Shown: positions 1-7,961 of the stretch, one piece after another
Numbering within the stretch: the first letter of the stretch is position 1
Layout of the letters: the number at the start of each line of letters is the position of its first letter
From: Butyrivibrio sp. INlla16
GTDB taxonomy: Bacteria; Bacillota; Clostridia; Lachnospirales; Lachnospiraceae
Length of the DNA stretch: 64,000 nucleotides
Direction of reading: 5' to 3'
Assembly: GCF_900104155.1 (NCBI RefSeq)
Contig: NZ_FMYB01000006.1
Span: 13,014 to 77,013 of the forward strand
Notes under the pieces: generated by a model
Told to the model about the DNA's origin: nothing
Database searches by the model: none
The model's input: only the letters and a program-made list of their open reading frames with translations
Made by a program: the position numbers and the translations under genes

Positions 1-773
1 AGCATATCTGCAAATATCAGCATTGGTATCTGCACAAAATTCTGGTTACTGATATGCCCCATATCCGCTTCCTGTTTCTGGAATACGTTATGCCCCATCA
101 CTACTGCATCTACGTGGTTATCCCTCGCATAGTCTGCTAGCTGTCTGCTTATCTTATGGAACTCATCCTTTATGCGCCTGTTGCGTTTTTCTGTGAGTAT
201 GTTCATTTTCCTGGTTCGGTATCTGTTATTGCACTTCATGCACATGATGAGAGCCGTCCCATTTCTTTGTTGTAGAACTGGTTTACGGACTTTATCAGTC
301 CGCCCTTTATCACAAACGGTTCTGCTCCAAAGTTGTTCGCTACGGCTGCTATATTGTCCGTACCCGGATCTATCGACATGACCCTGATATCGGAAATGTC
401 ATCTTTTGATGAAAGAGATCTGAGAACATCCTTGTCATCCAAAGGCTCTATACCCACTGTTAAGACATTGATCACCACATCCATCACAAAGTCCTTACCA
501 TGTGGTTTTATCCGTACTTCCTTAAGTTTCCCCCGGGGAAGGTCCCTGCCAGGTTTTAAAGTATCTGTTGTTCCGGGAAAACGTATATAGGAATCATCCT
601 TTATCCTGCATATCTGATTCGTAAGGATGGCAGTCTTGTATTTTCCCTGGCGTACATAACCCGGCATACGGGGACGCCCTGTTGTAAAGAACTGCAGATG
701 CCCTGCAAATATCCTGGCAGTAACTGTATAGTGTGTTGTTTTTAGCTATTCTGTACTGCCTTGTCCTATACAC
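1..773 (-). pseudogene. tnpB: Broken IS605-family TnpB (RNA-guided endonuclease) gene, cut by the left edge
   Basis: The TnpB coding sense lies in three frames. The likely N-terminus starts at a GTG at 773 behind AAGGAA and reads VYRTRQYRIAKNNTLYSYC, matching the usual TnpB start (LYxYCxDxC, then LYN). Near 670-690 the sense jumps to another frame that begins GRPRMPGY and runs to a stop at 236. That part holds the RuvC-I Asp in SIDPGTDN. The roughly 60-90 residues normally found between these two parts are missing. At about 236-245 the frame shifts again and the sense continues (MGHNVFQKQE, SNQNFVQIP) past the left edge. Intact relatives are guide-RNA-directed nucleases encoded with transposase TnpA. 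Two frame breaks plus an internal deletion make this a relic, provided the sequence is correct. Homology is clear from the motifs; the deletion size is estimated from memory of the family. Confidence 0.85.
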
Positions 774-787
774 AGTTGAGATTTCCT

Positions 788-815
788 TTGCAAAAGATTA
801 TATTAGTATTATAGC
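788..815 (+). promoter_or_regulatory. Possible tnpA promoter
   Basis: A TTGCAA (788-793) and a TATAGC (810-815) are separated by 16 bases, in the gap between the divergent tnpB relic and tnpA. The match to the housekeeping consensus is only moderate. Confidence 0.35.
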
Positions 816-865
816 ATAATTTCCAAGAGCAATCAAAACATTTGTTCTTTTCAGAAGGAGCTTTT

Positions 866-1324
866 ATGGATAACTACAGAAGAGGTTCACATTCAGTTTA
901 CCTGCTTACCTATCATATCATTTTTGTCACTAAATACAGGAAAAAAGTGATAACCGATGAGATGGGGGATTTCATGAAAAATCACGCCGCTTATCTGTGT
1001 GGAAGGATGAACTGCGATATGCTTTCTGCCGAGACAGACGAGGATCACATACACATGCTTATCTCCATGCCTCCGGATGTTGCTCCGGTAAAACTGATCA
1101 ACACCTTAAAGTCCCAGCTCTCTAAAGAAGTCAGGATCAAATACCGTGAACATATAGAAAAATTTCTGTGGGGAGATGCTCTTTTCTGGAGCAGGAGCTA
1201 TTTTTGCGCCACAACCGGATCAGTTTCACTTGAAACAGTGAAAAAATATATAGAAAGCCAGCGCACGGATGACCACAAAAGAAAATATGAAAAAACAGGA
1301 CGATACAGCAAAGCGAAACGCTGA
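866..1324 (+). CDS. tnpA: IS200/IS605 family transposase TnpA (Y1 HUH)
   Basis: This is a single-strand DNA transposase of the Y1 HUH class, 152 aa, the normal length for the family. The HUH pair is His61-Ile-His63 inside DEDHIHML. The catalytic Tyr is Tyr128 in VKKYIESQ. The fold-typical start YHIIFVTKYRKK is present. The ATG at 866 follows AGAAGGAG at 853-860 and is preferred over an in-frame TTG at 842. It lies divergent to the tnpB relic, as in IS605-type elements with divergent genes. Nothing in the protein looks broken, so it could still act on ends elsewhere even if its own element has decayed. Confidence 0.93.
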   Translation: MDNYRRGSHSVYLLTYHIIFVTKYRKKVITDEMGDFMKNHAAYLCGRMNCDMLSAETDEDHIHMLISMPPDVAPVKLINTLKSQLSKEVRIKYREHIEKFLWGDALFWSRSYFCATTGSVSLETVKKYIESQRTDDHKRKYEKTGRYSKAKR

Positions 1325-1328
1325 GGGC

Positions 1329-1375
1329 CAGCGATTCATCCCCCACCGACTATGTCGGAAGGAGTTTTCTCGCTG
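1329..1375 (+). other. Nested hairpin at the IS element end
   Basis: The outer stem is CAGCGA (1329-1334) with TCGCTG (1370-1375). The inner stem is CCGAC (1346-1350) with GTCGG (1354-1358) around a TAT loop. The flanks GCGATTCATC and TTTTCTCGC resemble, from memory, the 3' ends of IS605-group elements that also form the end of the TnpB guide RNA scaffold. Here the hairpin directly follows tnpA rather than tnpB, which is unexpected. Confidence 0.6.
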
Positions 1376-1384
1376 ATACATCAT

Positions 1385-1486
1385 AATATACACCCTATCG
1401 GGTATAAAAACAATTATTGTAATCATTTTTATACCCGATAGGGTGTATATTTATTATCATTGTTATTTTTATACCCTTTAGGGTAT
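1385..1486. repeat. 26-bp perfect inverted repeat plus a third copy of the same box
   Basis: Positions 1385-1410 and 1426-1451 are perfect inverted copies (26 bp) around a 15-base loop. Each contains a near-palindrome ATACCC-GATA-GGGTGTAT, on the minus strand at 1388-1405 and the plus strand at 1431-1448. A third box, ATACCC-TTTA-GGGTAT, lies at 1471-1486 and abuts the rubredoxin stop. The region lies between two converging genes, so a bidirectional terminator is possible, but the A/T runs sit on the loop side of the stem. The box also resembles operators of the CsoR/CstR (DUF156) repressor family, but no such gene is in the window. Confidence 0.85.
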
Positions 1487-1489
1487 ATT

Positions 1490-1645
1490 TTACTCTGCCT
1501 TGAATTCTTCCTTGCCTACTCCGCAAAGGGGGCAAACCCAATCAGCCGGGAGGTCATCCCACTTTGTGCCAGGTGCTACTCCGTTATCGGGATCGCCTGC
1601 TGCCTCATCATAAACATAACCACATGTGCCACATACATACTTCAT
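1490..1645 (-). CDS. Rubredoxin
   Basis: This is a 51-aa electron carrier with one iron held by four cysteines in two knuckles, [14 protein letters not shown] near the start and [11 protein letters not shown] near the end. The typical [15 protein letters not shown] stretch links them. Rubredoxins are cytoplasmic and in anaerobes commonly serve oxygen and peroxide detoxification. The ATG at 1645 follows AGGAAAGGAG at good spacing; an upstream in-frame ATG at 1675 lacks such a site and adds residues foreign to the family. The gene is single and converges with the IS element. No partner oxidoreductase is nearby. Confidence 0.95.
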   Translation of the reverse strand: MKYVCGTCGYVYDEAAGDPDNGVAPGTKWDDLPADWVCPLCGVGKEEFKAE

Positions 1646-1753
1646 AGAAAAGCTCCTTTCCTGTGAAAATGTCAAATTTCGTTAACATGTTCATTATATC
1701 ATGTATAGGCCTTTTTAAATATTATCATTCTATAAACTTCTTCATCCGGGTTT

Positions 1754-2938
1754 TCAATTTTCCGAAGCGTACTCAATCATTTCTGAGAGATTGTCGCAGA
1801 TAACCTTCCAGTTAAAGCGCTCATTAACGTAGCTTTTTCCCTTTTCTCCCATCTCTTCTCTAAGTGAGGGATCCGAAAGCAGTGTGGTAAGTCCCTTCTC
1901 AAAGCCCTCATAATCAGTGTAGTACAAGCCTCCTCCGCTCTTGTCGCAGTGCCCTTTTAATACCTCGCACTCACCATTTACCAAAACAGGCTTTCCGAGG
2001 CTAAAGGCTTCAAGTACCACAATCGACAGGCTTTCAAATTTGGAAGGAAGTACCAAAAGCTTGGCTCCTGCCATGCCGTCAAATTTATCCTGCTCGCTCA
2101 CAAAGCCAAGCGGCACAATATCGAGTGCCTCCGGAATATCGATTACAGCCTTCCCGATCAGCACGAGTTTCAGGTCATCAGAATGAGTCTCTTTATATTT
2201 CAGGAAAAACTCAAAGAGTTCCTTACAATTCTTGCCATCATCAATTCTTCCGGCGTATATGATGTAATTTTCAAGTTCGTATTTTTTCTTAAAATCGTCA
2301 CCGCAGACCTTATCCGGTACTTCTACTCCGGACCCGCCGAATTTATAAGGTATGTGGTCACACTTAAACTTTTTGAAAACGAGATCTCTCTCTTCCTGCG
2401 TCTCAAAGAAAAATGCCTTTGTCTTTGTGAAAATGGGCTCAAACATCTTCATCCGAAGAAATGGCTCATCATGGGCAAGCGGCAAAAATACTGACTTTTC
2501 AGCGACTTCAGGAAGCCCTTTAACCGTCGGATAATAGAGATAAGTCATAAATACAAAGGCCCGGTAATCATCCTTGTGCTCCTTGATGAAATCAATAAGC
2601 CCCGGAACTACCGGTCCCTGCGATATGAGCCATCTGTTTTCCATGAAGGTAGGAAGGAGTCCTTCCTTAAAAATTCTGTTTATGAGATTGAAGGGTTTTC
2701 TGTGCCGGAGTCTGCTTACAGAAAATCTGCGGACTTTTACCCCGCAGATTTCTTCTTCATCAGATGAGTATTCATCCTTCCAGGTCATATAATCAATCGC
2801 TTTGGTAGTTAGTACCTCGACTTCATATTTGTCTGTAAGTCTCTCGGCAAGCTCCCTGCATAAAGTCTCAGCTCCGCCGTTAACTTCTTTTCCGTATCTT
2901 TGTATTACAAAGCATACTTTCTTCTTATCCCCATGCAT
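1754..2938 (-). CDS. Glycosyltransferase family 4
   Basis: A 394-aa GT-B fold enzyme that probably adds one sugar to a growing surface glycan in the cytoplasm. The N-terminal half opens with VCFVIQRYG and the donor-side motif NGGAETLCRELAERL. The C-terminal half has the nucleotide-sugar strand YIIYAGRIDDGKN and the family signature PSKFESLSIVVLEAF with the E-x7-E pair. The start overlaps no gene and follows the gmd stop by six bases with no strong ribosome site, so translation may be coupled to gmd. It is the last gene of the polysaccharide cluster. Donor and acceptor cannot be read from sequence; GDP-rhamnose or GDP-mannose is plausible from the neighbouring gmd. Confidence 0.88.
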   Translation of the reverse strand: MHGDKKKVCFVIQRYGKEVNGGAETLCRELAERLTDKYEVEVLTTKAIDYMTWKDEYSSDEEEICGVKVRRFSVSRLRHRKPFNLINRIFKEGLLPTFMENRWLISQGPVVPGLIDFIKEHKDDYRAFVFMTYLYYPTVKGLPEVAEKSVFLPLAHDEPFLRMKMFEPIFTKTKAFFFETQEERDLVFKKFKCDHIPYKFGGSGVEVPDKVCGDDFKKKYELENYIIYAGRIDDGKNCKELFEFFLKYKETHSDDLKLVLIGKAVIDIPEALDIVPLGFVSEQDKFDGMAGAKLLVLPSKFESLSIVVLEAFSLGKPVLVNGECEVLKGHCDKSGGGLYYTDYEGFEKGLTTLLSDPSLREEMGEKGKSYVNERFNWKVICDNLSEMIEYASEN

Positions 2939-2944
2939 AGACTA

Positions 2945-4036
2945 TTATTTTACAACGCCCTTCTCAAGGTATTCAGCGAGGTTGGTCTTAATTCTCTCGC
3001 TGGCGCGTTCAACCGCAACTTTTTCCATATCATGCTTGGTCATAATCTCAACAAGCTCCTCGAAGCTTGTCTTTGTAGGATTCCAGCCAAGTTCCTTCTT
3101 TGCCTTGGTGGGATCTCCCCAGAGGTTAACAACATCTGTCGGACGATAAAAATCGGGGCTGACTTCAACTACAACTTTGCCGGTTGCTTTATCGATGCCC
3201 TTTTCATCCATATCCTTGCCCTGCCATTCAAGCTCAATGCCCGCATGGTGGAAGGCGAGGGTTGCAAACTCACGAACTGAGTGCTGTACTCCTGTAGCAA
3301 TAACGAAGTCCTCGGGCTTGTCATTCTGGAGGATCAGCCACATGCACTCAACGTAATCCTTGGCGTAGCCCCAGTCACGAAGGGAATCAAGATTACCAAG
3401 ATAAAGTTTGTCCTGTTTTCCCTGGGCGATGCGTGCTGCTGCCAGCGTGATTTTCCTGGTAACGAAGGTCTCACCTCTTCTCTCTGACTCGTGGTTGAAG
3501 AGGATACCCGAGCAGCAGAACATGTTGTAAGCTTCTCTGTATTCCTTCACGATCCAGAAGCCGTACTGTTTTGCAACAGCGTAAGGGCTGTAGGGGTGGA
3601 AGGGTGTGTTCTCATTCTGAGGAACTTCCTCAACCTTGCCGTATAATTCGGAGGTTGATGCCTGGTAGATTCTGCAGGTCTCAGCAAGTCCGCATAGGCG
3701 AACGGCCTCGAGGATTCTGAGAACTCCGACTGCATCAACGTCTGCTGTGAACTCAGGTGAATCAAAAGATACCTGAACGTGGCTCTGTGCAGCCAGGTTG
3801 TAGATTTCATCAGGTTTTACCTTGCTGACAACGTCAACAATGCTCATGGAATCGCCGAGGTCTCCATAGTGGAGGTGGAAATTCTCTACTCCTTCAAGGT
3901 GTGCGATTCTTTCTCTGTAATCTACTGATGAACGACGAATAACGCCGTGAACTTCATAACCTTTTTCCAGGAGAAGCTCTGCAAGATAAGAGCCATCCTG
4001 TCCTGTTACTCCGGTGATTAGTGCTTTTTTAGCCAT
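2945..4036 (-). CDS. gmd: GDP-mannose 4,6-dehydratase
   Basis: Converts GDP-D-mannose to GDP-4-keto-6-deoxy-D-mannose, the branch point to GDP-D-rhamnose and GDP-L-fucose. The 363-aa length is typical. The Rossmann motif GVTGQDG is at residues 9-15. The catalytic set is Thr128/Ser129, Glu130, Tyr152 and Lys156 (SPYAVAK). The RR segment near 34-35 and the [15 protein letters not shown] region, involved in cofactor and GDP-sugar binding, are present. It starts at ATG 4036 with AAAGGA upstream. With rmd at 11211-12140 the cluster can make GDP-D-rhamnose. A dispersed repeat copy lies between its ribosome site and the upstream GT2 gene. Confidence 0.96.
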   Translation of the reverse strand: MAKKALITGVTGQDGSYLAELLLEKGYEVHGVIRRSSVDYRERIAHLEGVENFHLHYGDLGDSMSIVDVVSKVKPDEIYNLAAQSHVQVSFDSPEFTADVDAVGVLRILEAVRLCGLAETCRIYQASTSELYGKVEEVPQNENTPFHPYSPYAVAKQYGFWIVKEYREAYNMFCCSGILFNHESERRGETFVTRKITLAAARIAQGKQDKLYLGNLDSLRDWGYAKDYVECMWLILQNDKPEDFVIATGVQHSVREFATLAFHHAGIELEWQGKDMDEKGIDKATGKVVVEVSPDFYRPTDVVNLWGDPTKAKKELGWNPTKTSFEELVEIMTKHDMEKVAVERASERIKTNLAEYLEKGVVK

Positions 4037-4060
4037 TTGTGTGTCCTTTCTGTGTGTGGT

Positions 4061-4104
4061 CCCCTCATCCGGCGCTTCGCGCCACCTTCCCCCAAGGGGA
4101 AGGC
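4061..4104 (-). repeat. Dispersed intergenic hairpin repeat, copy R1
   Basis: Short form of the repeat family. On the minus strand it reads GCCTTCCCC..., a CCTTCCCC/GGGGAAGG-type hairpin, the stem GGCGC-GAA-GCGCC, then GGATGAGGGG. It lies just upstream of gmd, which has its own AAAGGA. Confidence 0.9.
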
Positions 4105-4123
4105 ATTAACATTATAGCATATA

Positions 4124-4942
4124 TTAGAGATTGTTTGAGGCTTCGCCTTTTTTGTAGAAGTGCTCTATGAGTCGTGCAATCGGTTTTGGCCAGAATTTGC
4201 AGAACATGGCGAAGTCTTCCTCTGTTCTTGTGTTGCCGTTTATGAGTGCAGTGGTCTCGGAGTCGTCGTGGATCCGGTGTACCATCTGGATGCTGTTGAC
4301 AAATACAAACTCACCTTTCAGCTTGGAGAATCTCTCCCAGGCCTGCCAGTCGATTCCGCCTTTGTAGCCGGGGATGAAGAGCTGCTTCGGAAGGTTCTCG
4401 GGAACGTAAGTAACCGAGGGGCAGCAAATTGCTGATCCGAAGGAGAGGGAGCGTCTTCTCATGAACTTGGAGCTCCACATAAATCTGGGTCTTAGCGGGA
4501 AGAGCATGATTCTTTTTATATTGAGGTTTCTTATATTGGAAACTTCTTTTCCGTTTCGAAGCTCGGCATAATCTGTATAGGCTATCAGTGGTCTTGAGGT
4601 TCCGTTCAGGTGAATCAGTACTTCCTTTGCAAAATCGGGTTTGTAGAGGTCGTCCTGGTGAGCAATGGTCACGAGTCTGGTCTTTGCACAGCTTATGGCG
4701 AAATTCCAGTCGGTGGCTATGTCGCTGTTGTATTTTCTCTCCTCATTTATAAAAAGCGGAATGTCGTATTTTTTTGCAAGAAGGTCAAGATACTCAGAGG
4801 GTGTAGAGGTACAGATGATTACATTTGTCCGGACGTTCTGAGTGATTACCGACTTTATACATTCCTCTATATATTCACTTTTTCCGTATGCACAGATCGT
4901 AAAGGTATGATCTTTTGCAGTGAAATATTCTCTTTTTTTCAT
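4124..4942 (-). CDS. Glycosyltransferase family 2
   Basis: A 272-aa GT-A type transferase without membrane helices. It carries the N-terminal nucleotide-binding strand FTICAYGKSEYIEECIKSV and, near residue 95, the metal-binding motif AHQDD in place of DxD. The middle part (GYKGGIDWQAWERF) resembles the acceptor region of family 2 enzymes acting on polysaccharide repeats. It starts 8 bases after the DUF2304 gene in the same direction. The exact sugar and linkage cannot be told; the role in the rhamnose-containing glycan is inferred from neighbours. Confidence 0.88.
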   Translation of the reverse strand: MKKREYFTAKDHTFTICAYGKSEYIEECIKSVITQNVRTNVIICTSTPSEYLDLLAKKYDIPLFINEERKYNSDIATDWNFAISCAKTRLVTIAHQDDLYKPDFAKEVLIHLNGTSRPLIAYTDYAELRNGKEVSNIRNLNIKRIMLFPLRPRFMWSSKFMRRRSLSFGSAICCPSVTYVPENLPKQLFIPGYKGGIDWQAWERFSKLKGEFVFVNSIQMVHRIHDDSETTALINGNTRTEEDFAMFCKFWPKPIARLIEHFYKKGEASNNL

Positions 4943-4950
4943 ATTTCCCG

Positions 4951-5346
4951 TTACTTTTCAATAATCTCGGTCTTTCCGTTCTCCATCCTCTCTTCCAGCT
5001 CGCGCACTCTTTTTTCCAAAAGTCCCTGAGTCTGGATGAGTTTGGTGATCCTGCCTGCCTGGCGGGAAGCAATGCTGGTGAGCGATAGCACGAGCATGAT
5101 CAGGAATGCTATCAGTATTATAAAAAGTCCGTTCATGGTTCCGGTGATGCCGCAGAGATTCAGGAAGTATACGAGAATCATGGGGTTCAGAACCAGTATA
5201 AAAAAGGCTGCTCCGGTGAATAGCCACAGGAGGGTGTATTTCATGTTTAGTTTTTTGTGCTTAAGCAGCGATAAGATTATGATGAAGTAAATGATGATCG
5301 CTAAGATGAGCACAATGGTAAGGCGGGTCGGTATTATTTGGTGCAT
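4951..5346 (-). CDS. DUF2304 membrane protein
   Basis: A 131-aa protein with three predicted membrane helices (about 8-28, 37-58, 70-92) followed by a cytoplasmic coiled coil rich in Glu, Lys and Arg (ELEERMENGKTEIIEK at the end). This layout matches DUF2304, which is regularly encoded beside DPM1-like GT2 enzymes; its function is not established, and a role in presenting or flipping lipid-linked sugar is a guess. The ATG at 5346 follows AAAAGGAG. An ORF reaching 5406 only reads through a dispersed repeat. The DPM1-like GT2 partner lies just upstream. Confidence 0.85.
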   Translation of the reverse strand: MHQIIPTRLTIVLILAIIIYFIIILSLLKHKKLNMKYTLLWLFTGAAFFILVLNPMILVYFLNLCGITGTMNGLFIILIAFLIMLVLSLTSIASRQAGRITKLIQTQGLLEKRVRELEERMENGKTEIIEK

Positions 5347-5359
5347 GGTGTCTCCTTTT

Positions 5360-5404
5360 CCCCTCATCCGGCACTTCGTGCCACCTTCCCCCCAAGGGGA
5401 AGGC
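5360..5404 (-). repeat. Dispersed intergenic hairpin repeat, copy R2
   Basis: Short form with stem GGCAC-GAA-GTGCC. It fills nearly all the space between the GT2 stop (5410) and the DUF2304 ribosome site. Confidence 0.9.
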
Positions 5405-5409
5405 AAGAA

Positions 5410-6132
5410 TTAACGGCGTATACCATAGCTGATACGGCATACGATAATGTCTAAGGTTACTTTGATCATGTAGTAGATTGAGCGGCGGAAGTTGATGGAG
5501 CTTTTTCCGGTCTCGCGCTCGCGCATGATTACGGGCAGTTCTAAGATTCGCTTGCGTCTCATAACGGCATCAAGGATGGCTTCGGGTTCGGGGTAGTCTA
5601 TCGGGTAGTTCTCCGAGAAGACATCGATGAAAAATTTGTTTACTGCGCGGAAGCCGCTGGTGACGTCCTTAACTCTTCTAAGGCACAGAACTGTTATCAG
5701 TCCACTAAGGAATTTGATTCCGATTCGCCTTGTGGCTGAGCTCTGGAAGCCTTCCTTGTTGACGAATCTGGAGCCGATGACATAATCCGCTTCGCCTTCT
5801 CTGATAGGGGTGATTATGTCCTTAATGTAGGCGGGATCGTGCTGGCCGTCGCCGTCGATCTGAACTGCTATCTCGTAGTCCTTCTCTCTGGCGTAGCGAT
5901 AGCCGGTCTGGATTGCGCCGCCTATTCCAAGGTTAATCGGGCAATTTATATGGTTGTACCCCCGCTTTTTAAGAATTCGCGAAGTGGCGTCCGAAGATCC
6001 GTCGTTCACCACCACGTAGTCGTACTGCGGGTATCCGGTGGTGATCTCGTCCACGATATTCTCTATGTTTTCCGCTTCGTTATATGCCGGAATTATGATC
6101 AGCACATCGGATTTTTTGTTTACAGTTGCCAT
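5410..6132 (-). CDS. Glycosyltransferase family 2, polyprenyl-phosphate (DPM1-like) type
   Basis: A 240-aa enzyme resembling dolichol-phosphate mannose synthase, expected to move a hexose from a nucleotide sugar to a polyprenyl phosphate on the cytoplasmic face. It shows IIIPAYNEAENI near the start, VVNDGSSD near residue 42, the metal motif QIDGDGQHD near 95, and the acceptor-side GSRFVNKEGF and VTSGFRAVN motifs. There is no C-terminal membrane domain, and the adjacent DUF2304 membrane protein may supply it. The lipid-linked sugar could feed the GT-C-like membrane protein encoded upstream (6198-7961). The sugar is not determinable here. Confidence 0.92.
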   Translation of the reverse strand: MATVNKKSDVLIIIPAYNEAENIENIVDEITTGYPQYDYVVVNDGSSDATSRILKKRGYNHINCPINLGIGGAIQTGYRYAREKDYEIAVQIDGDGQHDPAYIKDIITPIREGEADYVIGSRFVNKEGFQSSATRRIGIKFLSGLITVLCLRRVKDVTSGFRAVNKFFIDVFSENYPIDYPEPEAILDAVMRRKRILELPVIMRERETGKSSINFRRSIYYMIKVTLDIIVCRISYGIRR

Positions 6133-6197
6133 TTTTCTATATCGTTCCTTCTGTTAAAAAGTATTCGGAGTAGTTTTTCCGAATAACATCTACTATA

Positions 6198-7961
6198 TCA
6201 TAAGTCATTTGCCTTATACACTAAATAGAATTCTCCCGAAAGCTCCGGAATCTGTTCCATGTCCTCCGGGATAGCCTGCGTCAGTTCGTCTTCGTTGGAA
6301 ACAATAAAATACTGTATCTTTTCAGGCGTATATGTATAACTGACTATCGGCTCTACCAAAGCAGCTGAATTGATATCATTATTTTCCAGGTCTTCTTTTG
6401 GTATCATATATTCTTTGTCCGCTGAATCAAAGTACAAGTCATACACTTTTGCAGCTTCCGAAAACTGGCTCTCATCCACAAATGCAACGTTTGCATCTTC
6501 GAGCCCATTTTCCTCAAAATATCTGTCTATCTGCACCATCTCGTCGATCATCTCAGGGTCATCTTCATAGGTGTCATGTACTATATAAGCACCATAGGCC
6601 ATATTTACTACCGATAAAAGCATTGCGGAGCAGAAAAAGATGTAAACTGCAAGGTCTTTGCTCTTTTTTGCCGCTCCAAAAATGATAAAGATGAGTATGG
6701 CAAAACCAACAGTAGTCGCAATTCCCACGATGCTATGGAGTATCCCGGCTTCTGCAGGATGAATTATGCCGGTTATGATTTTTCTCGCAGGATATATGTA
6801 TAACAGGCCTATTGTACCGGTTGTGCAGGTGTTGATTATCCCTTTGAAAATGCAGCCGACAAAGACCAGCACAGGCACAATGGTCAAAAGATTCTTTTTT
6901 TCAAGTGTATCATCCAAAGACAGGTATGCAAAGAAAATACTGATAAGGGGCACCATTATTCCAGCAAGATAGCGAAGGTGTATGCCGGGGATGGCTTTTC
7001 CGAGGTCCTCTCTGGCTGTTATGGTGACCGTGATCACAAGAATCTCTCCTATAAGAAGGAGGATTGTATATAGCAGGTACTTGCGAGTGACATCGTCCAG
7101 CTTTTTGTAATTGATTACGGGAAGCAGCACCGGGAGCACATAGAATGCCAGTATTATCGCCGCAATATTGTAGAACAGTCCGTAAATCAGGTACATCGCC
7201 GATTTGTAATTGAAAAACTGCGACGGATTTAAGGCTCCGCTATTTATGTAGGAATTTGAAAAGCCTCCGAAGAAAAGCATTCGGACCGCGATGTAAACAG
7301 CTGCAAGTGCAAGTATATAGAGTCCTATTTTTTTCAAAGAGCCTTTGTTTAGCACCGCGCTTATGACTTCCGCTGCAATGTAGGCAAGAAGTACGCATAT
7401 CCCGATCTCCTTCGTAAAGTAGGAAAGGAGGCCGAGGGCAAGCAGGATTATTGTATATTTTCTATTTTTATATTTGTATGAAAGCAGTATGAAATAGAAG
7501 GCAAATGCTGTCACCGGAAAGAACAGGTTCTCCGACATGAAGGTCCCGGAGATGATGATGTCCGGCCAGATGAAGATCAGAAAAGCAGCAAGCCTTGAGT
7601 AGTACTTGTTCACACCCAGTTCCTTGCAGATCATGTAGCAGGGAATGAAGGAAAGTGACATAAGCACTGAATTTATCAGCATTATGGCACGAACTCTTAC
7701 AACTACATTTTTTATCAGAAATGTGGGGAGCAGTACGAAGGAGTATGCGAGCTTTGAAAACTGCAGATTTACTCCGTGGAGCTCAAAGCTTTTTCCCTCG
7801 AAAATGCTCTTTGCGATGTCGTAGTAGATGATCTCATCGGGGTAGGTTTCCATCGCTTTGCTGTAGTTTGAGATGAGGTACAAAAGGGCTACATGTACGA
7901 TAAATATGATGAAGAGTATGGTTTTCTCTTTTTTATCTAATTTAATTCTGCTTCCATTCAT
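6198..7961 (-). CDS. Polytopic membrane protein, GT-C/ArnT-PMT-like
   Basis: A 587-aa protein with about eleven to twelve hydrophobic helices (first at roughly 15-35) and a hydrophilic C-terminal domain of about 120 residues starting near 465. After the first helix comes ETYPDEIIYYDIAKSI; an acidic pair in the first outer loop is typical of GT-C enzymes that use polyprenyl-phosphate sugars. I infer transfer of a lipid-linked sugar to the glycan or to a protein outside the membrane. The start ATG (7961) lies inside the end of the wzt gene, a 20-base overlap; an in-frame TTG at 7967 is less likely. It could also be a polymerase-like protein, but the neighbouring DPM1-like gene favours the GT-C reading. 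Confidence 0.75.
   Translation of the reverse strand: MNGSRIKLDKKEKTILFIIFIVHVALLYLISNYSKAMETYPDEIIYYDIAKSIFEGKSFELHGVNLQFSKLAYSFVLLPTFLIKNVVVRVRAIMLINSVLMSLSFIPCYMICKELGVNKYYSRLAAFLIFIWPDIIISGTFMSENLFFPVTAFAFYFILLSYKYKNRKYTIILLALGLLSYFTKEIGICVLLAYIAAEVISAVLNKGSLKKIGLYILALAAVYIAVRMLFFGGFSNSYINSGALNPSQFFNYKSAMYLIYGLFYNIAAIILAFYVLPVLLPVINYKKLDDVTRKYLLYTILLLIGEILVITVTITAREDLGKAIPGIHLRYLAGIMVPLISIFFAYLSLDDTLEKKNLLTIVPVLVFVGCIFKGIINTCTTGTIGLLYIYPARKIITGIIHPAEAGILHSIVGIATTVGFAILIFIIFGAAKKSKDLAVYIFFCSAMLLSVVNMAYGAYIVHDTYEDDPEMIDEMVQIDRYFEENGLEDANVAFVDESQFSEAAKVYDLYFDSADKEYMIPKEDLENNDINSAALVEPIVSYTYTPEKIQYFIVSNEDELTQAIPEDMEQIPELSGEFYLVYKANDL

Larger units (their letters stand above)
1..1380. mobile_element. 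IS200/IS605-type insertion element, partial and decayed
   Basis: The tnpB relic, the intact tnpA and a hairpin-bearing end at about 1329-1375 together make one element whose other end lies left of the window. The family moves as single-stranded DNA and leaves no target duplication, so the right boundary near 1375-1384 is an estimate from the hairpin position. Confidence 0.7.

Noticed and set aside
1385-1486. CsoR/CstR operator set as a firm call
   Set aside because: The boxes are similar, but no repressor or metal or sulfur target gene is nearby and the boxes lie downstream of both flanking genes.
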